In this document: piece after piece, positions 1 to 6,774 of the stretch
How the letters are laid out: the number at the start of each line of letters is the position of its first letter
Numbering within the stretch: position 1 is the first letter of the stretch
Assembly: GCA_046496815.1 (NCBI GenBank)
Contig: JAWOGN010000189.1
Coordinates: 1 to 10,020, forward strand
DNA: 10,020 bases
Source: JAWOGN01 sp046496815
GTDB taxonomy: Bacteria > Desulfobacterota > DSM-4660 > Desulfatiglandales > Desulfatiglandaceae
Direction of reading: 5' to 3'
The notes under the pieces: model-generated
The model's input: the letters and a program-made list of their open reading frames with translations, nothing else
Database searches by the model: none
What the model was told of the DNA's origin: nothing
Program-made: the position numbers and the translations under genes

Positions 1-2
1 GT

Positions 3-632
3 ACCACAGAGGGCGGACTGATAACGCTGTTGCGGCCGGAATATCAATTTGAGAAACTGGGATCGATCGGGAAGGAGATCTTTGGGACGGACAGGATCCG
101 GTTACTCGATGAAAACAAGAATCCTGTGCCCGATGGGGAGGTCGGCGAAGTCTACTACCGGACGGCGATGATTTTCAAGGAGTATTGGAAAGAGCCTGAG
201 AAGAGCAAAGAGGCCTTTGAAGGGGAATGGTCCTCTGCCGGTGATATGGCGAAACGGGATGAAGATGGGTTTTATACCCTGGTGGATCGAAAGGCGAACA
301 TGATCATCACCGGCGGGGAGAACGTCTTCCCCTCCGAAGTCGAAAACACGGTGGGCGCGCATCCATCCGTCAAGGATGTCGCGGTCATCGGGGTTCCCGA
401 TAGAAAATGGGGCGAAGCAATAAAGGCCGTCGTTATTCTGCACGACGGCTATCAGGCGAGCGATGATCTCGCGAAAGCACTCATGGATTTTTGTAAAGGA
501 AAAATTGCAGGGTTCAAGCGGCCAAAATCCATCGATTTCATTGAGGAAGAGGAAATGCCCAGGACCGGCACGGGAAAGATCCTACACCGAAATTTAAGAG
601 AAAAATACGGCAAATGGAGTGACGAACAGTAA
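3..632 (+). CDS. AMP-forming acyl-CoA ligase, C-terminal part (5' truncated by window edge)
   Basis: This is the C-terminal ~209 residues of a class I adenylate-forming enzyme, which activates a carboxylic acid with ATP and transfers it to CoA in the cytoplasm. The open frame runs in from the left edge and begins with TTEGG, the core of the adenylation-domain A5 motif (usually YGxTE), so the real start lies outside the window. An internal TTG at 30 is not a credible start. Next comes the hinge region, GDMAKRDEDGFYTLVDRK, with the conserved Asp-Arg pair. It is followed by MIITGGENVFPSEVE (codons 300-344), typical of fatty-acyl and MenE/FadD-like ligases. The C-terminal PRTGTGKILHR carries the catalytic lysine of the thioesterification domain (codon 576-578). 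The acyl substrate cannot be assigned. The thiolase gene follows after 85 bases, so the two probably form one acyl-CoA metabolism operon. There is no evident link to the phosphonate genes downstream. Confidence 0.9.
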   Translation, partial: TTEGGLITLLRPEYQFEKLGSIGKEIFGTDRIRLLDENKNPVPDGEVGEVYYRTAMIFKEYWKEPEKSKEAFEGEWSSAGDMAKRDEDGFYTLVDRKANMIITGGENVFPSEVENTVGAHPSVKDVAVIGVPDRKWGEAIKAVVILHDGYQASDDLAKALMDFCKGKIAGFKRPKSIDFIEEEEMPRTGTGKILHRNLREKYGKWSDEQ

Positions 633-702
633 GGAACCTGTGAGGCGGGGACCAACCCCCCGTTCGAACCGATGGAATCACGTTGAAATACGCACTTTAA
701 CC

Positions 703-709
703 GGAGGAG
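703..709 (+). promoter_or_regulatory. Shine-Dalgarno site fixing the thiolase start
   Basis: GGAGGAG lies about 10 bases before the ATG at 718. It supports that start over the upstream in-frame GTG at 619, which would add 33 residues unlike thiolases and overlap the end of the ligase gene. Confidence 0.8.
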
Positions 710-717
710 ATAATGAT

Positions 718-1914
718 ATGTTGACAAAAGCGTTTATACCGTACGGCGGCTTTTATTCATCCCCCTTTTCCCGCTGGCAGGGAACGATGGCAACAGAGAA
801 TGCGATTGTCCTCGGTGCCAAAACGGCCAGAAACTGGATGCTTGAAAAAAAATTCGACCCCACCGTTTTGGATTACATGTATTACGGGATCACGATCGCA
901 CAGCATCATATGTTTTACAGCCACACCTGGGCCGCCGCCATGCTGGTGGATAATATCAAGGATTTACCCGCCCTCATGGTCAATCAGGCATGCACCACCT
1001 CAACCACCTGCATCCACCTGTGCGCGGTGAATATTGAGACCGGCACTTATGAAACGGCATTCGCCCTGATGTCGGACCGATGCTCCAACGGACCGCACAC
1101 GGTCTGGCCCAACCCGTTGGGCCCGGGCGCCGAGGTCGATTCGGAAAATTGGATGATGGACAATTTCGATGCCGATCCCAATGCAGGCCTGAAGATGGTC
1201 CAAACCGCTGAAAACGTGGCGAAGGAAATAGGGACGTCCAAAGAAGAATGTGATGCCGTCACCTTGAGGAGGTATGAGCAATACCAGGACGCCCTGGCGG
1301 ATGATCGGGCATTTCAGAAAAGATATATGTTCCCCGTGGAGGTCAGGGTTTCCAGAAAAAAAACCGTCACGGTGGAAGCGGACGAGGGCGTTACCCCAAC
1401 GACGGCCGAGGGGTTGGCAAGACTCAAGCCGGTTGAGCCCGGCGGCGTGATCTCTTTTGGTGCCCAAACCCATCCGGCGGATGGAAACTGCGGGTTTATC
1501 GTGACCACTCAGGAGAAAGCCAAGGCCCTGAGTGCCGACCCGAACATGGAGATTCAAATCATCTCCTACGGTTTTGCGAGGGTAAAGCCGGGGTATATGG
1601 CTGCCGCCCCGGTTCCGGCGGCAGAGATGGCATTGAAAGATGCCGGGTTGAAAATAGCTGATATGAAAGCAATCAAGACCCATAATCCTTTCATCGTCAA
1701 CGACATCAACATGGCTCGAAAAATGGGCTTCGACGTCATGAAGATGAACAATTACGGGTCCTCCCTCGTATATGGCCATCCCCAGAGCCCCACGGCCGGC
1801 AGACTCATCGCAGAGCTTTTGGAGGAACTGGCCTTGCTGGGGGGTGGCTATGGTCTCTGGGCGGGTTGCGCCGCCGGAGATACCGGTGCCGCCATGATTT
1901 TCAAGGTCGGCTGA
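718..1914 (+). CDS. Thiolase-family protein (acetyl-CoA acetyltransferase-like)
   Basis: This 398-residue protein has thiolase-fold length and landmarks. Thiolases condense or cleave acyl-CoA and 3-ketoacyl-CoA in the cytoplasm. The nucleophilic cysteine is Cys92 in NQACTTSTT. The second active-site block is GHPQSPTAGR with His354. The C-terminal acid/base cysteine is Cys384 in WAGCAAGDTGAAM. All three catalytic residues are present, so the enzyme is probably active. The block that reads NEAF in biosynthetic thiolases, HEAF in trifunctional-protein thiolases and HDCF in SCP2 thiolases reads HNPF here (residues 322-325). This points to a divergent subfamily whose substrate cannot be named. The start is the ATG with a good ribosome binding site rather than an upstream GTG at 619. 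It probably shares a transcript with the acyl-CoA ligase 85 bases upstream, and the terminator just downstream ends the unit. Degradative and biosynthetic roles are both possible. Confidence 0.92.
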   Translation: MLTKAFIPYGGFYSSPFSRWQGTMATENAIVLGAKTARNWMLEKKFDPTVLDYMYYGITIAQHHMFYSHTWAAAMLVDNIKDLPALMVNQACTTSTTCIHLCAVNIETGTYETAFALMSDRCSNGPHTVWPNPLGPGAEVDSENWMMDNFDADPNAGLKMVQTAENVAKEIGTSKEECDAVTLRRYEQYQDALADDRAFQKRYMFPVEVRVSRKKTVTVEADEGVTPTTAEGLARLKPVEPGGVISFGAQTHPADGNCGFIVTTQEKAKALSADPNMEIQIISYGFARVKPGYMAAAPVPAAEMALKDAGLKIADMKAIKTHNPFIVNDINMARKMGFDVMKMNNYGSSLVYGHPQSPTAGRLIAELLEELALLGGGYGLWAGCAAGDTGAAMIFKVG

Positions 1915-1954
1915 TTCTTCACTCACTCAGCGTTTATCACGAGATATTATCGAC

Positions 1955-1995
1955 AAAAAAGGACCCCTTCGGTTTCCCGAAAGGGTCCTTTTTTT
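1955..1995 (+). terminator. Strong rho-independent terminator after the thiolase gene
   Basis: GGACCC (1961-1966) pairs with GGGTCC (1983-1988). After one C-A mismatch, TTCGG (1968-1972) pairs with CCGAA (1977-1981), closing a TTTC loop. A run of seven T follows (1989-1995), and six A precede the stem (1955-1960), so it could also act on the opposite strand. It begins 40 bases after the thiolase stop and separates the acyl-CoA genes from the phosphonate operon. Confidence 0.93.
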
Positions 1996-2283
1996 CGCCC
2001 GGAACAACGGCGGTCGGAAATCGGCTTTGCTTCTCGGTAGACGGATCGATTCAACCCAAATCGCTTTCGATCATGAATTGTGAACTGCCGAACCTCAAGA
2101 TTCTGCTGCCTTCACTTCTATTATCAAAATTTAATCTTTCTCTCATACAATTCTAATTTTCCAAGCCTATTTTCAAGTCATCCTAGATCTTGCATCCTTT
2201 TTCTTTGAAAACCAATTGTCCGGACGACCCCACGCATGGATAGGGGGGCGTCACATTCTTGTATAGAGGAATATGGGATTCCC
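1996..2283 (+). promoter_or_regulatory. Non-coding leader of the phosphonate operon, AT-rich promoter region (unresolved)
   Basis: No gene is supported in this 288-base stretch. Positions 2101-2220 are only about 32% GC by hand count, well below the flanking genes, as expected of a promoter region. Candidate -10 hexamers are TATTAT (2119-2124) and TCTAAT (2152-2157). The second has only a poor -35 (TTTAAT, 2130-2135) at 16 bases. No convincing Pho box (paired CTGTCAT-like repeats at 11-base spacing) and no recognisable riboswitch were seen. The region ends with a GAGGA ribosome binding site (2266-2270) and a small palindrome over the phnC start. A promoter here is inferred from position after a terminator; the exact site is not established. 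Confidence 0.45.
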
Positions 2284-2285
2284 AT
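2273..2285. repeat. 13-bp palindrome covering the phnC start codon
   Basis: ATGGGA (2273-2278) and TCCCAT (2280-2285) are perfect inverted repeats around a single T. In RNA, ATGGG and CCCAT could form a 5-bp stem with a 3-base loop, placing the AUG at 2284 partly in the stem and shortening the long 13-base gap from GAGGA (2266-2270). As DNA it resembles a small operator half-site pair. It may also be coincidence. Confidence 0.5.
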
Positions 2286-3108
2286 GCTTAAGCTTCAGTG
2301 TCTCTGTAAACACTTCGGTAAGGTCAAAGCGGTCGATCGCGTAACCCTTGCGATAGAATCCGGTCAAATGATTGGAATCATCGGACGTTCGGGTGCCGGC
2401 AAATCCACACTTCTCCGGTTAATCAATCGATTAATCGACCCCACGTCCGGAAAAATCGAGTTCAACGGCGTTGACATCGGCAAACTGAAGCGGCGGGCAC
2501 TACTTCAATGGCGGATGCAATGTGCCATGATTTTTCAGCAATTCAATTTGGTGAATCGCCTCGATGTCCTGACCAATGTCTTGGTGGGTCGCCTGGGATA
2601 CCACCGGACCATCCCCACCTTGTTCAAGCATTTCTCGCAGTCGGAAAAAGCCATGGCCATCCAGGCGTTGGATCAGCTGGACATGGCCGCTGCAGCACTC
2701 CAGCGCGCCGACACCCTCTCCGGCGGGCAGCAGCAGCGTGTCGCCATCGCACGGGCCTTGGTCCAGGAGCCGAAGCTCATGTTGGCGGATGAACCCATCG
2801 CCTCTTTGGATCCGCACAATGCCGTGCTCGTCATGGAGGGTCTCAAGCGTATCAATACGGAAGTGGGGATTACGGTGCTTTGCAACCTCCATCATCTGGC
2901 TACGGCCCGCTCCTATTGTGAGCGAATCATCGGGATGCGCGCGGGACGCATCGTTTTTTTTGGTCCGTCCTACGAGCTCACCACGGAGAAAGCGCTCGAG
3001 GTTTATGGTACGGAAGGCGACGGCGACGAGCTCAAACAGGCGTTGGGAGAAGGCCCACTCCAAAAGGATGACGCTCCGGTGCCGCAGGCGGCGGTTGCCT
3101 TTGCCTGA
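2284..3108 (+). CDS. phnC: Phosphonate ABC transporter, ATP-binding protein PhnC
   Basis: This 274-residue cytoplasmic ATPase drives phosphonate import through the PhnE permeases. It has the complete ABC set: Walker A GRSGAGKST (residues 34-42), Q-loop MIFQQFNLV, signature LSGGQQQR from residue 145, Walker B LMLADEP with Asp169 and Glu170, D-loop SLD, and the switch histidine in NLHHLA (about His203). The long helical segment between Q-loop and signature (LVGRLGYHRTIPTLFKHFS) is characteristic of PhnC. The ATG at 2284 is chosen because the protein then begins MLKLQCLCKHFG, as in homologues, with GAGGA upstream. The in-frame ATG at 2236 has no ribosome site and would add 16 unrelated residues. 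The C-terminal tail after about residue 245 is polar and variable. It is the first gene of the operon, followed after 126 bases by phnD. Confidence 0.94.
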   Translation: MLKLQCLCKHFGKVKAVDRVTLAIESGQMIGIIGRSGAGKSTLLRLINRLIDPTSGKIEFNGVDIGKLKRRALLQWRMQCAMIFQQFNLVNRLDVLTNVLVGRLGYHRTIPTLFKHFSQSEKAMAIQALDQLDMAAAALQRADTLSGGQQQRVAIARALVQEPKLMLADEPIASLDPHNAVLVMEGLKRINTEVGITVLCNLHHLATARSYCERIIGMRAGRIVFFGPSYELTTEKALEVYGTEGDGDELKQALGEGPLQKDDAPVPQAAVAFA

Positions 3109-3153
3109 GGCCGAGCCAACCGCGCCGCAAGGCTTTTGTAATTCCGTTTTTTT

Positions 3154-3178
3154 TACGGGCAGCCGCATCGCGCCCGTA
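3154..3178 (+). other. Small hairpin in the phnC-phnD gap
   Basis: TACGGGC (3154-3160) pairs with GCCCGTA (3172-3178) around an 11-base loop. It is preceded, not followed, by a T run (3147-3154), so it is not a forward terminator. In transporter operons such hairpins can protect the mRNA of the binding-protein gene downstream; that role is inference here. The rest of the 126-base gap shows only the phnD ribosome site. Confidence 0.35.
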
Positions 3179-3234
3179 CTTGTCATAGGGACAATGGAGA
3201 CAACAAAAAACCATAAAATGAAAAGGAGAAAAAA

Positions 3235-4149
3235 ATGAACATGTTGAAAAGAAAGCTGTCGATTGGAATCGTGATTGCCTGCCTGACTTTGGCCTATTTG
3301 ACGCCCGTCAATGCTGCAAACTGGCGGGGGGAATACAAAGAAATAACCATGGGGGTGATTACCGAGGAAAATGCCGAAGATCGCGCCAAGCGATGGACTC
3401 CCACGCGTGACTACCTTTCCAAAGAACTGGGGATTCCGATCAAATGGCGGGAAGCCACGGATTACGCCGGCATCATCGAGGCGCTTAAGGCCAAAAAAAT
3501 CGAGCTCGCCTGGTTTGGTCCGGCTTCATTTGCACGCTGCTGGATCGTCACCGATGGACAGGCCGTCCCGCTGGCGGCCGAAATCGACAAAGACGGCGGG
3601 TTCGGCTATTTTGGCGTAATTATTGTAAAAAAAGACAGTCCGTATCAAACGATTGACGACTTGAAAGGCAAGCGTTTTGGTTTTGCCGATCCCAATTCAA
3701 CTTCCGGATACCAGGCACCGAATTTCTTTCTGACGGAGCAAGGTTTTAAGCCCGAGGATTTTTTCGGCTCGACCACGTTTTCAGGGAGTCACGAAAACAG
3801 CGTCAAAATGCTCTATGAAGGAAATTTTGATGCGGTTGCAACATGGTGGACCAATGATAAAAAATCCAACATGAGCCGCATGGAGGCAAAAGGAATGATC
3901 GAGCCGGGGCAGTACCGAATTATCTGGAAGTCCCCGCGTCTGCCGTCCGACCCATTTACGGTGCCGGCCTGGTTGCCGAAGACGATGCAGGACGAAATAA
4001 AACTCGCGCTTCTAAGCATGCCGGAAAAGGATCCGGCCGCCTTCAAAGCCTTGATGGGCGGGTCTCAGAAATTTCGTGAAGTGACCCTTGAAGATTACCA
4101 GCCGGTGATTCGTTTCGTAAAGGCGAACATGGAAAAACGTAAAGAGTGA
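3235..4149 (+). CDS. phnD: Phosphonate ABC transporter, periplasmic substrate-binding protein PhnD
   Basis: This 304-residue exported protein captures phosphonate and delivers it to the PhnE channel. The N-terminus is a signal peptide: Lys/Arg-rich start (MNMLKRK), hydrophobic core to about residue 23, and a likely cut after VNA (27/28). A lipobox-like VIAC ending at Cys16 sits inside the hydrophobic core, so lipoprotein export is less likely but not excluded. The mature part has the features of the phosphate/phosphite/phosphonate-binding family: ITMGVITEEN at the start, a LAWFGPASF hinge block, DLKGKRFGFADPNSTSGY with the STSGY ligand loop (about residues 155-159), SGSHENSV, and NFDAVAT around Asp199. 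AGGAG at 3224-3228 lies six bases before the ATG, the best translation signal among the transport genes and fitting for an abundant binding protein. The bound substrate (2-aminoethylphosphonate is likely from phnXW) is inferred from context. Confidence 0.95.
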   Translation: MNMLKRKLSIGIVIACLTLAYLTPVNAANWRGEYKEITMGVITEENAEDRAKRWTPTRDYLSKELGIPIKWREATDYAGIIEALKAKKIELAWFGPASFARCWIVTDGQAVPLAAEIDKDGGFGYFGVIIVKKDSPYQTIDDLKGKRFGFADPNSTSGYQAPNFFLTEQGFKPEDFFGSTTFSGSHENSVKMLYEGNFDAVATWWTNDKKSNMSRMEAKGMIEPGQYRIIWKSPRLPSDPFTVPAWLPKTMQDEIKLALLSMPEKDPAAFKALMGGSQKFREVTLEDYQPVIRFVKANMEKRKE

Positions 4150-4167
4150 AAATTCAGCACGCCGATT

Positions 4168-4201
4168 AAACGGAGTCGCCGCCTCGGCGGAGACTCCGTT
4201 T
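4168..4201 (+). terminator. Strong intercistronic hairpin between phnD and the first phnE (attenuator-like)
   Basis: AAACGGAGTC (4168-4177) is perfectly complementary to GACTCCGTTT (4192-4201). Inside, after a G-A mismatch, CCGC pairs with GCGG around a CTCG loop, giving roughly 14 pairs. Only three T follow the final G, then GTAATTAT, so termination would be partial. It begins 19 bases after the phnD stop and ends just before the weak phnE start. Known roles of such hairpins are partial termination and protection of the binding-protein mRNA from 3' decay; which applies here is not known. Confidence 0.72.
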
Positions 4202-4222
4202 GTAATTATCATCGGGTTGGAC

Positions 4223-5113
4223 GTGAATCCATTGTCTACAGAGGAACTGCAAAATTTCGGAGCCTACACCGCGTTTATCCGGGCTGAGGCGGATTTAAAA
4301 CGCGCCAAGCGCTTGCATGCGATTTTCTTTACCGCTATTTTTGTGCTTGTTCTCTGGGGCGCTGCGCATGTGGGGGAAGTCGACATCCCTGAATTTCTGG
4401 AAGGGCTGCCAAGTTTCTTTAACTACTTCCAGCAAACACTGCCCGAAATCCATGCCGAGACGTTTCAGACCGACATCGCCGATTGGTATTGGGGTGTCGG
4501 GAAGTGGGCCCGTTTTTTATGGGATACGGTGCTCATTGCTTTTCTGGCGACGTTGTTCGGTTTTGTTTCCGCCTTCCTGCTCTGCTTTGCAGCCTCGCGG
4601 AATCTGAATAAAAATTACCCGACATATTTTGTTTGCCGGCGAATCATGGAAATCGCCCGATCGGTGCCGGAACTGGTTTACGCACTGATTTTTGTGTTTT
4701 CCTTCGGCATCGGACCGTTTCCCGGCGTTTTGGCCATTGCCATCCATAGCTGTGGTGCGCTGGGCAAGCTGTTTTCTGAAATTAACGAAAATATAGACCT
4801 CGGAGCAAGCGACGGGGTCCTGGCATCGGGAGGCAACTGGGTTCAGGGGATCCGATACGCCGTGGTGCCTCAGGTCTTCCCCAATTTCATGAGCTACACC
4901 TTGCTGAGGTTTGAAATTAATGTGCGTGCGGCTTCCGTTGTCGGTTTCGTGGGTGCCGGAGGAATCGGGCAAGCGCTCATGACCTCCATCCGGCAGTTTC
5001 TCTACACCGATGTCAGTGCGATCGTTTTAATGTTGGTGTTTGCCGTCGCGGTCATCGATGTCGCTTGTGAAAAAATCCGCCACCGAATTATCGGACAAGA
5101 GTTCTGGGTATGA
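4223..5113 (+). CDS. phnE: Phosphonate ABC transporter, inner-membrane permease PhnE (first copy)
   Basis: This integral membrane subunit forms half of the phosphonate channel. About 296 residues are predicted with a GTG start at 4223; TTG at 4217 would give 298. No ATG is available and no good ribosome site is visible, so the start is uncertain by two codons. After a ~30-residue polar N-terminus there are about six hydrophobic segments: LHAIFFTAIFVLVLWG, the segment around VLIAFLATLFGFVSAFLL, the VYALIFVFSFGIGPF region, and the C-terminal VSAIVLMLVFAVAVIDV among them. The cytoplasmic EAA-type coupling loop reads GASDGVLASGGNWVQGIRYA, followed by the PhnE-typical PQVFPNFMSY, FEINVRAASVVGFVGAGGIG. 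It is closely related in the second half to the next gene. Its stop overlaps the next start by ATGA, implying translational coupling and a heterodimeric channel. Confidence 0.94.
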   Translation: MNPLSTEELQNFGAYTAFIRAEADLKRAKRLHAIFFTAIFVLVLWGAAHVGEVDIPEFLEGLPSFFNYFQQTLPEIHAETFQTDIADWYWGVGKWARFLWDTVLIAFLATLFGFVSAFLLCFAASRNLNKNYPTYFVCRRIMEIARSVPELVYALIFVFSFGIGPFPGVLAIAIHSCGALGKLFSEINENIDLGASDGVLASGGNWVQGIRYAVVPQVFPNFMSYTLLRFEINVRAASVVGFVGAGGIGQALMTSIRQFLYTDVSAIVLMLVFAVAVIDVACEKIRHRIIGQEFWV

Positions 5114-5964
5114 ACCGACATCTCACAATCAATGAAATTGCGAATGTGCACAGGCAGTACCCGGCTGTTTTCAAACGCCCTCTCAAACGGCGGCTGATTC
5201 AATGGGTCGTCTGGATCGGGTTTGCCGCCTTTACGATTTATTGTCTGGTACAATTGGGTTTTTTCAGCCTGGGCATGATCGGAAAAGGCTTGGGCAAGCT
5301 TTACGGGGTGATCTCTTTTATGCTGCCGCCGGCGGCCCACGGCAGATTCCTGGATTTCCTCCGGGCGGTTTTTGAGACCCTGGGAATGGCGTTTCTGGGG
5401 ACGTTGTTGGCCGCTTTGCTCGCCATCCCCATGGGATTTTTAGGTTCCAAAAACATGATTGTGAATCCAATCTTCCATTTTGCTTTGCGTCGCCAGTTTG
5501 ATTTTATCCGGGGTATCGATGCGTTAATTTGGGCGCTGGTGTGGATCAATGTGGTCGGGCTGGGCCCGTTTGCCGGCATACTGGCGATCGGATGCAGCGT
5601 ATCGGGCGAATTGGCCAAGCTGTTTTCCGAAGCCATCGAAAATGTGGATCGAAAACAAATCGAAGGCGTCCGGGCCTCCGGGGCCAACACGATTCAAACC
5701 ATGCGCTTTGCCATTCTACCCCAGGTCTTTCCGGTCATCCTGTCGACTTCGCTGTATTATTTTGAGTCAAACACCCGATCGGCGACTATTCTGGGCATCG
5801 TCGGCGCCGGAGGAATCGGTTTGCACCTTTCGGATCGGATCCGGGTCCTTGCGTGGGATCAGGCCTCTTTAATTATCTGTATGATTCTTGTCACTGTTTA
5901 CCTGATTGACACCTTGTCAAATCGAATCCGTCATCACTTCATCACGGCCCGGGAGATTCAATAA
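5110..5964 (+). CDS. phnE: Phosphonate ABC transporter, inner-membrane permease PhnE (second copy)
   Basis: This 284-residue permease is the partner of the preceding PhnE. The ATG at 5110 lies in the ATGA overlap with the upstream stop. After a short polar N-terminus come a first membrane span (WVVWIGFAAFTIYCLVQLGF), a second block (LGMAFLGTLLAALLAIPMGF), and the shared PhnE core. The core includes ALIWALVWINVVGLGPFAGI, GELAKLFSEAIENVD, the coupling loop GVRASGANTIQTMRFAILPQVFP, and FESNTRSATILGIVGAGGIG. A last span (LIICMILVTVYLIDTL) leads to a basic tail. Two different PhnE proteins next to one PhnC and one PhnD is a known arrangement. The following hydrolase gene starts 75 bases later; the short frame in that gap is not convincing as a gene. 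Confidence 0.95.
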   Translation: MNRHLTINEIANVHRQYPAVFKRPLKRRLIQWVVWIGFAAFTIYCLVQLGFFSLGMIGKGLGKLYGVISFMLPPAAHGRFLDFLRAVFETLGMAFLGTLLAALLAIPMGFLGSKNMIVNPIFHFALRRQFDFIRGIDALIWALVWINVVGLGPFAGILAIGCSVSGELAKLFSEAIENVDRKQIEGVRASGANTIQTMRFAILPQVFPVILSTSLYYFESNTRSATILGIVGAGGIGLHLSDRIRVLAWDQASLIICMILVTVYLIDTLSNRIRHHFITAREIQ

Positions 5965-6039
5965 TGAAGCGGCATTTCATTTACGGGACAAATCCCTCTC
6001 GTAACCACTTGCGAAACATTATTTGATAGGACTCGGCAA

Positions 6040-6768
6040 ATGGGAAAACTCAGCATGATTATGTTCGACTTGTCCGGCACGACCGTGCACGATGATACCG
6101 GTGTTCGCGATTGTCTGTACCGCGCGGCGCGGGAATTTGACCTCCAGACGACACCGGATGAAATCCTGCTTCACATGGGTACCAACAAAATTCATCTGTA
6201 TCAATTTTTGTTGGCCCGTTCACAGGGTGAAAATATCGAACTGAAAGACTTCGAAAAAATACAGGATGCCGGCACCTATGAAAGGGCAAAAAAAATCTTC
6301 GATCGATATGAAGAACTGATGATCCGTCATTATCGCACAGAGGTCAGGGAAATACCCGGGGCCGCGGACACATTCCGTTGGTGCCACGAACATGGAATTA
6401 AAGTCGCAACCGATACGGGGTTTCACCGCAAAATTACGGAAGCGATTATGGATGGATTGGGATGGCTAGGAGACGGTCTGGTGGATATATCCGTGGATGT
6501 TGAAAGTATTCCCGGCGGGAGAGGCAGGCCCGCCCCCTTCATGATTTTCCATGCGATGGAACACCTGAATGTTCAAAGTGTCCATGAGGTGATAAAAGTG
6601 GGGGATACCCCGGCGGATATGCTCGAAGGACGTAATGCGGGCTGCCGCGGGGTGGTCGGCGTCCTGACCGGACCGCGGCAGGTCGGCGATTGGGGCAAAT
6701 ACCGGCACACCCACGTGATTCCCAGTGTGAAGGAACTTCCGAAGCTGATTGTATCCGAATTTGTGTGA
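6040..6768 (+). CDS. Phosphonatase-like HAD hydrolase (PhnX relative, substrate unknown)
   Basis: This 242-residue soluble HAD-superfamily enzyme resembles phosphonoacetaldehyde hydrolase. Motif I is FDLSGTTVHDD with nucleophile Asp10. The second Asp of ordinary HAD phosphatases is replaced by Ser12, as PhnX replaces it by a small residue. The cap region contains MGTNK with Lys50, at the spacing of the MGxxK lysine that makes the Schiff base in PhnX. Motif II is DTGFHR with Thr126. GRP with Arg163 takes the place of the usual motif III lysine. Motif IV is KVGDTPADMLEGRNAG with Asp189 and Asp193. It is about 35 residues shorter than the true PhnX downstream, mainly in the C-terminal half, and lacks the PhnX-typical PYPWMCY block, having PAPFMIF. 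TAGGA (6027-6031) precedes the ATG by eight bases. It likely cleaves a C-P or phosphate ester bond in a phosphonate-derived carbonyl compound; the substrate is unknown. Confidence 0.9.
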   Translation: MGKLSMIMFDLSGTTVHDDTGVRDCLYRAAREFDLQTTPDEILLHMGTNKIHLYQFLLARSQGENIELKDFEKIQDAGTYERAKKIFDRYEELMIRHYRTEVREIPGAADTFRWCHEHGIKVATDTGFHRKITEAIMDGLGWLGDGLVDISVDVESIPGGRGRPAPFMIFHAMEHLNVQSVHEVIKVGDTPADMLEGRNAGCRGVVGVLTGPRQVGDWGKYRHTHVIPSVKELPKLIVSEFV

Positions 6769-6774
6769 ACACCT

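Noticed and set aside
1000..1926. Long open frame on the minus strand opposite the thiolase gene
   Set aside because: It mirrors the codon bias of the thiolase, has no recognisable domain, and the + strand gene has full catalytic motifs and a ribosome site.
2178..2197. Possible Pho-box-like repeat (TCATCC and GCATCC)
   Set aside because: The copies are 14 rather than 11 bases apart and match the CTGTCAT consensus poorly.
2500..3238. Long overlapping frames on both strands across phnC
   Set aside because: Low-complexity Arg/Ser/Pro-rich or unrecognisable products; phnC itself carries every ABC ATPase motif in the remaining frame.
5964..6026. A 20-codon frame beginning in a TAATG overlap with the end of the second phnE and ending just before the HAD ribosome site
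   Set aside because: It has no ribosome site of its own, no recognisable sequence features and is short enough to be chance; at most it might carry ribosomes toward the next start.
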